Source of the DNA: Bathymodiolus brooksi
Taxonomy: Eukaryota > Mollusca > Bivalvia > Mytilida > Modiolidae
Direction: 5' to 3'
DNA length: 64,000 nt
Assembly: GCA_963680875.1 (NCBI GenBank)
Contig: OY804580.1
Coordinates: 99,548,000 to 99,611,999 of the forward strand
In this document: in pieces, positions 55,025-64,000 of the stretch
How the letters are laid out: every line of letters starts with the position of its first letter
Position numbering within the stretch: position 1 is the stretch's first letter
Made by a program: the position numbers and the translations under genes
Notes under the pieces: generated by a model
Databases searched by the model: none
What the model was told of the DNA's origin: nothing
Seen by the model: only the letters and a program-made list of their open reading frames with translations

Positions 55025-55507
55025 CCAACTTAAAATCCACCCATTGTACTTTATAAATTTTATTAATTATTAATCTTGTAACAAAAAAAAAAAAAAGTCT
55101 GTGTATAGTATCTAAAGTACAAAGAGAGCAATAACTCTCCATTCCTTAGAAAAATAATGGAGAGTTTTGACAATAGATTTACATCAGAGGTGGATTTTAA
55201 AATGATTTATAGCGCAATTTCAATGACTGATGTTCTGTATTTACCGGATTTGAATCCGAACTTGAGTAGTTATACTATAATTAACAACGAAAACTGTGAT
55301 AGGCCAACTAAAAAGTGAAATGATGTGGCCTGATCGAAAAATACAGTAAACAAAGAACACTCATAAAAATCATATTTCTTGAAGTTCTGCTGTCCCTTTT
55401 TGTGATCATAGGCCACTAGAACTACGCTTCCGCATATATATTATATAAGCTTTTTTAGTTTTTATAAATTAAAAAAAATATTCATCACAAATATCAATAC
55501 AAGATAC

Positions 55508-55889
55508 CAATCGTAACTACTCGGCCATTCTCGCTATCCTGCAAATAACCTCGTACGTAGATAGTAGAAATTCTTCTTAAATTGTGTGCCGGAAGTTAAG
55601 TTAAGTTAAGCCGCACAAAAATATAGTCCACGAAAATCCAATATGGAAGACATACTAAGTAAAATCTAATCATGCAAAACTAATCAAAACTTTAATTGAA
55701 ATATAGAAAATTGTTAAAAATATAACTTTATCAAACTTTCATGTAACTGACATGTGAAAAGTAGTGCGATTTATACGCCTAATGCATACGAGGTTATTTG
55801 CAGGGTAGCGAGAATGGCCGAGTAGTTACGATTGTACTAGTCCGAGATTCCTCTGTCGGACGACAGAGGAATCTCGGACTACGATTGTA
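55508..55889. mobile_element. inverted-repeat MITE interrupted near its right end
   Basis: 48-bp arms: left CAATCGTAACTACTCGGCCA then TTCTCGCTATCCTGCAAAT; the right arm is the complement, 55787-55834. ACAAGATA flanks both sides (55499-55506 and about 55890-55897), an 8-9 bp target duplication. The 44-bp palindrome (55838-55881) has landed in its right end, duplicating CGATTGTAC. Confidence 0.7.
55838..55881. mobile_element. 44-bp minimal palindromic element with 9-bp target duplication
   Basis: TAGTCCGAGATTCCTCTGTC, a centre of four bases (GGAC), then the complement of the first 20, flanked by exact CGATTGTAC (55829-55837, 55882-55890). It is just the two outer ends of the elements at 57672 and 59646 joined back to back. 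Confidence 0.9.
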
Positions 55890-55897
55890 CAAGATAC

Positions 55898-57660
55898 AAG
55901 ATACTTTATTTTCCAAAATCAGGGCCCCTGGAGGGCATGATACAACATTTATAATTAGCACATACACAATTAGTAAAGTAAAATATAATAATTATTTTAT
56001 TACCATCAACCATGTCTGTCACAGATTAAAACAAAGGGAAGTAATTCAAGCAAGATTGTCTTAGAATTTTATATTCAGTTTGAGTACAGTATATAGTTAT
56101 ATATACATACATATATTTTGTTGCAGGACATCATGTCGTTCATTTTTACTTCTTACAGAATCAAGATTTATTTCAAGATTTATCTACAGAAATGTGATAC
56201 CTCTTTGTAAATTGTTAATTATTCTATGCGGCTTCTACATGAAAAACAATAATTCCTACACTGCTCACTTTGTTCCGGTTTCCTTTGTAGTATTTAAACT
56301 TTCATTTAAGACAACATTTAACTCAGTTTTTTTCCTTTCTATGTTATCCTCTACCACATACGGAAGGAACATTATTCCTCCACATATTTGCTACTCTATC
56401 ATTGTGCAAATGATTGATTTTTTGGTTAATTGCATAAGTGCTCCCTACATCATAAAAATATGCGACTTTGTGACTTTGTGTAGTGAAGACAATATTCGAA
56501 GGGAACTTAGTTCTTTTGCACAAAATATATACCGTTAGTAAAAAATGTGTGTTGAGGGTTTCCATACCGACCGTTTTGTTGTTGTTGCGTACCCCGTTTT
56601 GTATAGAAATTCTGTCACATAAGCAAGGTTAAAATCTGAATAGCTACAGATCGATCTGTTAGCCCACATCTGGCAAAATGACTAGCTAATTCTTTAATTT
56701 TGATAATATTGATGACCGTATAGATTTGTCCGACCTGGTCCTGAACTTTGTGATTCTGAACAATTTAAACAATAACCGTTTAAGTTCAATTCAATAATCC
56801 ATATTTCGAAATATTCGGCCAAAATCACGCGAATAAGCCATAAAATATTAACTGAAGCGTGTTTATCTAATCCAATTATGAATACTGATTAATCGTAACT
56901 AGTGTAAACAACCGATTGTTACACTTTCGTAATGGCGGACGATAGTAACACCACCTAGCGTCCACGAACGATAACTAGGTAATCACCGATTTCTGAAAAC
57001 GTCTATAATATGAAACCGGCACGGCCATGAATGCTCGCGCATCTGAAAATTATCTGACAATTTTATCAAAAAGTGTCGAGATTTTTTGGGCCGAGATATG
57101 TTGGGGACGACTTTTTTTAGGGCCGAATCTAATCTCATTCAACCGAGCTGTCGTTCCTTTATTCGAGTTATCGTACCTTACGAAATCTCAAAAGTTAACT
57201 TCCGCGTAGAAACAAAAATTCTTGTCAGTATGTCAGAAGAGATTTAATAAATTAAAAAATATCAATATAAGTAAAGCAAGCTAACAAAATGACTTTTATT
57301 ACACACGGGTTCCGGGTTTCAGTGGCATCGGACGTACGAGAGAGGGTACAAGACTTCAGGATCACCTCTGCACTTTATGTTAAGAAGATCTTCATTAGTT
57401 GAGTGTGTTACTGTGTTACACGGAAACCGGTGTTTACAAAGCGTCAAATTTTGTTTCTTCGACAGTATGTTCAGCCATGTTTGTTAAAAAATCCTAAGTA
57501 CACATTCTATACCATAAAGAGCTCGCTTAAGCTCGCATATAATAATTATAAATAATAAGTGTAAACAATGTTTTATAATTCAGTTTGAGTATATAGTATA
57601 TATACTCATTAAAATCATAATAAATAATAAAAGTATACAAGTGTCACATCTGCAGAAAGC
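55898..57660. other. spacer with one doubtful open frame
   Basis: A 152-codon frame (56080-56538, no early ATG) encodes several hydrophobic stretches (NVIPLCKLLIILCGFYM, IIVQMIDFLVNCISAPYII). It loosely recalls the last helices of a seven-helix receptor, but no family motif (such as NPxxY) is intact. It could be a receptor relic or chance. Two related phrases (ATTCAGTTTGAGTAcagtatatag) occur at 56074 and 57580. Confidence 0.3.
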
Positions 57661-57671
57661 ACCAAGGGATG

Positions 57672-59352
57672 TAGTCCGAAATTCCTCTGCCGTCTGACGG
57701 CATTTATGGATTTGCTGTAGCCGTGGGACGTCAGAAAGCTATACATACGGAAAACAACGGATTTGCTTCTCCAACTCTGGGTCAGCACATTCCACGTTTC
57801 GTGGCTATCGGATTTTATTTTCTATCAGAAACCCTTATATAAATCGCTTCACCAATCATTTTTCTATTCATTCATAACCATCTTACCCTCAGAAAGTGGT
57901 GTTACACTCCATTACAGCACGATTTTGCCTTAGATCCTATGATTCCGCCATTTGTCTTCCATTTTCCAAACATTTGTCACGTGACTACGAGAAAACCAAG
58001 ATTACCACAATGTATCATGGGAGATGATTTGCATATAAACAAATATTTTTATTGCCAATCATACACGCCTGTTAAGGCAAAACAATTAACATAAAATTTA
58101 ATACAGTTGATTATATTGATTGGTAATGATTTTAACAGCAAATAAGGGTAATAACAAAATTACCGAACTCCGAACAATCTTACAAAGGGAAAGTCAAAAC
58201 TCATAATTATATAAACAGACAAAATCAGTCAACAACCGGAAAACTGTGAAAACCGTAATGACCCTGACTTGGTACAGGCATTTCTAAAGAAATGGTGGGT
58301 TGAATCAGATTTTAAGGCGCCAAACCTCCCGCTCTCATTACGGTTCAAAGGTTCCGGCTGTCACTGTAACAGTATTTAAATACAGGAACAAAATAGGTAA
58401 AATAGTAGTCAAAGCAGTACCATATTCGGTGACGTAAATGTCAAAAATATTTTTACGTCACACATTGACAAAAAAAAACATCCTTGACATTTTTGACTTC
58501 TTTATCTTTATACATTTTCACAATAGTGAATTACAGATAACCATAAGAAAAAAAAATTATGTAGTACCTTTTCCAAAAAGGGGGGACGTAACACATGCTC
58601 TTTCCGAAGCCCGTTGGTAACACTCTGCCATTGAATCTTTTCTTTCCAACACATTCTGTATTATTTCCTTCTGCTCTGCTCTGATCTGTAGATGGGCTGT
58701 TTGTCCTGCAGAATACGCTTAAATGTATCGTCTTCCATGTGATTTGAATGTTGTTTACGTATGCAAATAATGCTCAAATAATTTGGCGCGCTGCATTAAG
58801 TAGCTCCCATCTTTCTTTCTTCAGGTATGACCCGCCGTTCTTTTTTGTCGGCGCACTCCTACGTAATACGGCAGGATAATGTTAAAAACATTATATATAC
58901 CCGCACCCATTAAAAATTGTGCTGAATTTAAAAATGTGTGCATCTACCAGTGCGTGCAAAAATGTGTTTATATGTACATTGTGAGAACTCGATTCTATAC
59001 ATCATGCAATGCGTTACTGTCATCATTCAGTTAGTATCGCGAGATCATGTTTGTAGATTCGAAAATGGAAGTCAAATGGCGGAATAATAGGATCTAAGGC
59101 AAAATCGTGCTGTAATGGAGTGTAACACCACTGAGGGTAAGATGGTTATGAATGAATAGAAAAATGATTGGTGAAGCGCTTTATACAAGGGTTTCTGATA
59201 GAAAATAAAATCTGATAGCCACGAAACGTGGAAATGTGCCGACCAAGAGCTGGAGAGGCAAATCAGCTGTTTTCCGTATGTATAGCGCTCTGACCTCCCA
59301 CGGCTACAGCAAATCCATAAAAGCCGTCAGACGGCAGAGGAATCTCGGACTA
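57672..59352. mobile_element. Pack-MULE-like element, copy 1
   Basis: 1681 bp with ends TAGTCCGAAATTCCTCTGCC and (inverted) TAGTCCGAGATTCCTCTGCC, and exact 9-bp target duplication CAAGGGATG (57663-57671, 59353-59361). The inverted similarity runs inward for roughly 300 bases (through TTACCCTCAGAAAGTGGTGT and the CCGCCATTTG block). The interior has a unique segment (58150-58519) and a helicase exon fragment on the minus strand (58568-58738). No transposase is seen. Long terminal repeats and a 9-bp duplication fit Mutator-like elements; Merlin is an alternative. Confidence 0.88.
58568..58738 (-). pseudogene. captured RecQ-like helicase first exon (copy 1)
   Basis: Minus strand: ATG GAA GAC GAT ACA ... 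gives MEDDTFKRILQDKQ. After small indels the frame resumes as VLPTGFGKSMCYVPPFWK, with donor AAAAG|GTACTA. PTGFGKS is the Walker A (motif I) of RecQ-type helicases. The sequence EQKEIIQNVLERKDS (intact in copy 2) matches the segment usually just before it. The 2-bp insertion before VLPTG and indels around CCCATC break the frame, so it is not functional here. Confidence 0.75.
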
Positions 59353-59361
59353 CAAGGGATG

Positions 59362-59636
59362 GTACCAAATGGAGATTTATTCCAACTTGTGCTTGGTGCA
59401 GAATAAACACTCAATTTATTTGGAAGATTTGCAATAGGCATCAGGGGACGGTGCCACAAACACATTTTTTTCTATGCCTACAGCAAATCATCCAATAAGT
59501 CTGAATTTTTATATTATAGAGGAAAAAAAAAAAAAAAAAATTTGAACCCAGTCTTAATCATATACTGACAAAGAGCCTTAAGTATTATAGAATTTTCATT
59601 ATTCAATATCCATAGCAATCTATTGTTATCATCTAA
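59362..59636. other. spacer between the two Pack-MULE-like copies
   Basis: About 275 bases of host DNA with a poly-A run (59521-59540). Nothing else is recognised. Confidence 0.5.
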
Positions 59637-60136
59637 TATATAGACTAGTCCGAGATTCCTCTGCCGTCGGACGGCTTATTTTTTTGTGTGCTAGAGCCGT
59701 GGGACGTCAGAGAGCTCTACATAAGGAAAACGGCGGATTTGTCTCTCCAACTCTTGGTCGGCACATTTCTACGTTTTGTGGCTATCAGATAATATTTTCT
59801 ATCAGAAACCCTTATATAAATCGCTTCACCAATCATTTTTCTATTCATTCATAACCATCTTACCCTCAGAAAGTGGTGTTACACTCCATTACAGCACGAT
59901 TTTGCCTTAGATCCTATTATTCCGCCATTTGACTTCCATTTTAACTTTTTTTTTCAAATATTTGTCACATGACTTCGAGAAAACTACGATTACCGCAATG
60001 TATCATGGGAGATGATTTGCATATAAACAAACAAACAAATATTTGTATTGCCAATCATAGGCACCTGTTAAGGCAGAACAATTAACATAAAATTTAATAC
60101 AGTTGATTTACATTGATTGGTAATGATTTTAACAGC

Positions 60137-61260
60137 AAAAAACGACTAAACAAAGATTTGTCCTTAGAAAATTAAAGTTCATATTAAACAGGAATAATTT
60201 AAATAAAATATATGTAACTTATATTTTGCCATTACTAGAGTATGCATGTGAGTTATGGGATGGGTGTTGTTCAAGGGATGCAGATAAGTTGGAACAGCTT
60301 CAATTTGAAGCCGCTAGGATAATTACTGGGTTGCCAAAATTTGCAAGCAAGGAATCTTTATACTTCGAAACCGGTTGGGAGACTTTAAGTTGTAGACGGA
60401 GGTGTCGAAAACTTACTTTATTTCATAAAATACATAATAATATAGCTCCTGAATATTTACAGGACTGTCTAAATGAATATTTAGTAGTTAACAATTATAA
60501 TCTGAGAAATTCTTTACAATATAGGGTACCAAGATGTCGTTTAGAAACATTTTCCAAATCGTTTTTTCCGTCTACTATACGTTCATGGAATTCATTGGAT
60601 CCGAATTTTAAATCTATACAAACTACTTCAAAGTTTAAACAAACTTTAAGGGCGAATTTATTTAAGGTTTCTAATTACTATTTGTTAGGAAGTAGACAAT
60701 GTAATATAATACATACTAGATTAAGACATCAGTGTAGTTCACTGGGAGCATATTTATTTAGAGCAAACATAATTAGTGACCCCAGCTGCGCCTGCGGATG
60801 TCCCTTAGAAGATGCTATTCATTATTTATTAGAATGTCCCCTTTATACGAATGCAAGAATGCAATTAATTATGAGTATTACACCGTATACAGTTATCTCA
60901 ATTGAAAACTTATTATTTGGCTCTGATAATTTAACTGATGAAAACAATTTAATAGTATTTAGAAATGTCCAAAAATATATACACCATTCTAATAGATTTG
61001 AATGATACGAAATTATACCCTGTACTCAGGATGTTATCATTTATTTGCACTCAATCCCCTTATCCCCCCCTTTTTTCCCCTATTACTTCTGTTTATCAAA
61101 TATATTCATGTATACATTTATTATATTATGTAACTTGCTGTCATTTTCTTATTTATGTACATGTATATAACATTATTGTATAGAGCGGATATACTAAGTT
61201 GATATAACTTGTTTCCAATCTAATTGTACATTTATAAGACAATAAAATATGTTTAAGCTA
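60137..61260 (+). pseudogene. LINE 3' end (reverse transcriptase C-terminus) inside copy 2
   Basis: From LRKLKFILNRNN... an open frame continues to 61005 with LPLLEYACELWDGC, RIITGLPKF, LFHKIHNNIAPEYL, FSKSFFPSTIRSWNSL and a C-terminal zinc-knuckle-like CACGCPLEDAIHYLLECPLY (CxC...H...C). This is the tail half of a non-LTR retrotransposon ORF2; the polymerase core is missing. AATAAA at 61241-61246 and a short tail follow. The frame is open over 259 codons, so it is fairly young. Confidence 0.85.
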
Positions 61261-61312
61261 AACTAATAGTGAATTACAGATAACCATAAGAAAAAAATAA
61301 ATATGATCTTAC

Positions 61313-62151
61313 CTTGTCCAAAAAGGGGAGAGAAAACACATGCTCTTTCCGAAGCCCATGGGTAAATAACGGTAGCAGGTCAAATCGACCCCAAACAAAA
61401 TCGGCCCCAAGTCAAATCGGCCCCAAGTCAAATCGGAAACATTGTATTATTATGTTTTTTTTTAATTTAATTTGATAATATGTATTGTTAATTGTGTTGT
61501 TTATTTAATTCCTAATCAAATCATTGTTTTATTATGTTTATTTGATTTAATAATATGTCCGTAATTACTGGTGCATAATGCGCTGGATTTTACATAAATT
61601 CTTTATTTTGCAGGAGGGGTGCGTATTATAAACAAGAACAATGTGTTTCACTCTTTTTTCAGACCGGGAAACCACATGTCTGCCATTTTTGTTGTTTACT
61701 ATTGTCAACATGCAAAGTTAAATATTTCTTAAATTGTTTGGACACTATTCAACAAAATAATTAAATACATCCAATACGTTTTAATTATTGAAGAATTAAA
61801 ACTGTCTAGTACAGTTGTGTTTTGTACCAGTAAATGTTTACCATTGATACGAAAATAAAAGAATCCGCTCATCAATAAAATTTAAATTTTACATATTTTA
61901 AACAAAAATATTAATTTATATTAAAACATAATTTGTATTTATTTATTTGTTTTTATATTTTTTTGGGGGGGCCGATTTGACTTTCATTTTGGGGCCGATT
62001 TGACTATGGCCGATTTGACTGGAAATCTGGGTAACACTGCCATTGAATCTTTTCTTTCCAACACATTTTGTATTATTTCCTTCTGCTCTGATTTGAGCTG
62101 TAGATGGAACTGTTTGTCCTGCAGAATACGCTTAAATGTATCGTCTTCCAT
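61313..62151 (-). pseudogene. captured RecQ-like helicase first exon (copy 2), split by an insertion
   Basis: From ATG at 62151 the frame is intact: MEDDTFKRILQDKQFHLQL, SEQKEIIQNVLERKDSMAVL, then the 662-bp insertion (61366-62027), then MGFGKSMC and donor ACAAG|GTAAGA at 61313. Walker A reads PMGFGKS if the insertion is removed. Thr to Met at the second position is unusual for RecQ proteins (PTGFGKS is typical). Non-functional as it stands. Confidence 0.78.
61366..62027. mobile_element. inverted-repeat element inside the helicase exon
   Basis: 662 bp flanked by the exact 7-bp repeat TGGGTAA (61359-61365, 62028-62034). Its ends contain repeated CAAATCGGCCCCAAGT at the left and GGGGCCGATTTGAC at the right, i.e. 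CAGGTCAAATCG and (inverted) CAGTCAAATCGGCC. The centre is A+T-rich. No coding. The class is unclear; 7-8 bp duplications fit hAT or P. Confidence 0.7.
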
Positions 62152-62588
62152 GTGATTTGAATGTTGTTTACGTATGCAAATAATGCTCCAAATAATTTGG
62201 CGCGTTGCATTAAGTAGCTCCCATCGTACAATGCGTTTCTGTCATCATTCAGTTAGTATCGCGAGATCACTTTTGTAGATTTCAAAATGGAAGTCAAATA
62301 GCGGAATAATAGGATCTAAGGCAACATCGTGCTGTAATGGAGTGTAACACCCCTTTCTGAGGGTAAGATGGTTATGAATGAATAGAAAAATGATTGGTGA
62401 AGCGATTTATATAAGGGTTTCTGATAGAAAATAAAATCCGATAGCCTCAAAACGTGGAAATGTGCCGACCAAGAGTTGGAGAGGCAAATCCGCTGTTTTC
62501 CTTATGTAGAGCTCTCAGACGTCCCACGGCTCTAGCAAAAAAAAAATGAGCCGTCGGACGGCAGAGGAATCTCGAACTATATATAGAC

Positions 62589-62890
62589 ATGTTAAAACCG
62601 CAGTCTCAGATTGAGGAAAAATTGCTCCCTTTGGAGGCTATTTATTTTGTTTTTTTGTTTTTTGGGTAATTTATATATAGTTTCCAAAATTAATGTATAA
62701 TAGACTTTTTAGATTTGTTTCCTGCTATTTCTCAAACCTTTGATCACTTACAAAACTGCCAAAAACACATACAACAGACCAGGCGCCCTTGATGTAACTT
62801 CTTTGTTGTATTCCATTTGCAACTTTGATTTTGTCATAGCCATTGTTATTGTTCAAATGTGCCTTGCTTTTAAGAAAGGCCTCAGCAGAT
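62589..62890. other. spacer
   Basis: About 300 bases with no recognisable feature. Confidence 0.4.
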
Positions 62891-62896
62891 CACTAC

Positions 62897-63659
62897 CAGG
62901 GGCGGTTCCAGGATTTGTGGTTAGGGGGGGGCGTGAGTAGGCGAGGAGTCTGGGGACCGCTTAAGGTCCCCAGGTGGTCCAGGGTAGAACCCTGGTAGGG
63001 GGCTCAGGGGGGCAAAGCCCCCCTGAAGCTCTGGGGATTTTAGGAATTACAGACATTTATTTGAACGACAATTTTGAACCAACCACACCATTTTTATCAG
63101 ACCAAAAAAACTTGATTTCGAGTCTTAATTTTGTCGGATAAATGTTAACAGTATATTTTTGTCAGATTATAAGAACCTAAAGTAAAACTTTTTTTGAACA
63201 ACCGTGATGCGAATTGTTCAACTCATGACTGATCGATCAACTCATGGCTGATCGATCACGATATTTTAACCCTTCAAAGAACTACTGGTTTTAACGCATT
63301 CCTCATTTCACTAATTGGTCTGTACTTTCGGTGCTTGTCCTTTCGGGTGGTTCTAGTTAATACTGCCCGTCCGGATGGAGCTTTTCTTTTCGTCGTTTGA
63401 TTCATTCATGGAAAACATATGATTCGACTGTTCTTGTTTATAGACAAACAAAAGCGGAAATTGTCGGCGAATCCATATATGAATCAACGAACACACCCAA
63501 CGTGTATTTACAATGTGTAGGAATATTTTACTACAGGTCACGAGTTAACCATTCATGAAAAAGTTGTTTGTTGAACTGCTTAATTAACGTTGTATAACAT
63601 ATGCTTTGCGAATTTTAGGGGGGCGCACGCCCCGCTCGCCCCCTCTAAATCCGCCACTG
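62897..63659. mobile_element. hAT-like MITE, copy 2 (inverted)
   Basis: 763 bp with ends CAGGGGCGGTTCCAGGATTT and (inverted) CAGTGGCGGATTTAGAGGG, flanked by ACTAC (62892-62896, 63660-63664). Opposite orientation to the copy at 51909, with the same G+C-rich block (GGGGACCGCTTAAGGTCCCC) and internal sequence. Confidence 0.82.
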
Positions 63660-63847
63660 ACTACAAAGACTGAAGAGAGATCACTTGACATAGACAGAGC
63701 CTTAAAAGCGTAACTTTAGTTCAGAGCTCACTAGAAGAGTTCAGAGCAAATGTTGAACAATTCAACTGCCAGTGTTTTGAGGGGAGTGTTAATATAAAGA
63801 CATAGAGGTTAAATAAACCTAGAATATTCGGGAGACAAATAATTACA

Positions 63848-63957
63848 GATTAATACATGAGCATTTCCATATTGGCCTGGTTATCATCCCGAGACCCCCA
63901 TATATGGGTCGAGGGATGATAACCAGGCCAATATGGAAATGCCCATGTATTAAACTA
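63848..63957. repeat. foldback palindrome, family ATTAATACATG
   Basis: Left arm ATTAATACATGAGCATTTCC then ATATTGGCCTGGTTATCATC; the right arm is nearly exact. The centre is GACCCCCATATATGGGTC. The arm ends match the palindrome at 41449. Confidence 0.88.
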
Positions 63958-64000
63958 TTTATTACATACTTCCGACATTAGAAGAGAGACACCCATATTG

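Larger units (their letters stand above)
59646..62579. mobile_element. Pack-MULE-like element, copy 2
   Basis: 2934 bp with ends TAGTCCGAGATTCCTCTGCC and (inverted) TAGTTCGAGATTCCTCTGCC, and exact 9-bp target duplication TATATAGAC (59637-59645, 62580-62588). Terminal repeats are about 295 bp. The interior, in order: arm (to about 60137), LINE 3' fragment (60137-61260), helicase exon (minus strand, 62151-61313) split by a 662-bp insertion, and right arm. Same orientation and family as copy 1, but with a different segment at the interior position 58150-58519 of copy 1. Confidence 0.88.

Noticed and set aside
60226..61005. Intact host gene
   Set aside because: The domains are the C-terminal part of a non-LTR reverse transcriptase ORF. 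It is a truncated retroelement inside a transposon.

Overview
This is eukaryotic genomic DNA: A+T-rich, with spliced genes, long introns and dense mobile elements. The two SINE families (tRNA-like heads, a shared 3' tail), the Pack-type and foldback elements and the repeat vocabulary fit a lophotrochozoan animal, most likely a bivalve mollusc. That assignment is inferred from repeat style and gene content; I cannot name a species.

Two host genes are supported. The minus strand carries a complete gene for a TRMT44-type tRNA (uridine-2'-O-)-methyltransferase, with 11 coding exons between 37488 and 17158. The exon phases join without conflict to 653 codons plus a stop, and include a SAM-binding VDLGCGNG motif, an [11 protein letters not shown] block and a C-terminal CCCH zinc finger. 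The plus strand carries the first coding exon (45948-46974) of a cadherin-like secreted or membrane protein with a signal peptide and a furin-type site; its later exons were not found here.

Layout. 1-7946: an array of about 114 copies of a ~70-bp satellite, whose right edge is a pogo/Tigger-like terminal repeat. 8.1-16.9 kb: SINEs, modular inverted-repeat elements and a pogo-like MITE. 17.1-37.5 kb: the TRMT44 gene, whose introns hold a 58-bp satellite bounded by inverted repeats, two TTAA-flanked elements, a 9-bp-TSD element, a hAT-like element inserted into a SINE, and several foldback palindromes. 37.8-40.0 kb: a broken Jockey/CR1-type LINE ending in a (GAA)n tail next to a SINE. 40-46 kb: SINE fragments and palindromes. 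46-47 kb: the cadherin-like exon. 47-55 kb: SINE pieces, foldbacks and a hAT-like element. 55.5-63.7 kb: a nest of transposons.

The most interesting system is a family of Mutator-like elements with ~300-bp inverted repeats starting TAGTCCGAGATTCC and exact 9-bp target duplications. Two large copies (57672-59352 and 59646-62579) carry, on the minus strand, a RecQ-like helicase first exon (start codon, Walker A PTGFGKS or PMGFGKS, splice donor), which makes them look like Pack-MULEs. A third copy is only 44 bp long, a near-perfect palindrome of the two termini that still has its own 9-bp target duplication. A different 70-bp palindrome at 47644 and a 425-bp relative at 31831 also have 9-bp duplications.

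The TRMT44 and cadherin-like genes do not look functionally linked. Most other sequence is repeat DNA or A+T-rich spacer in which I see nothing.
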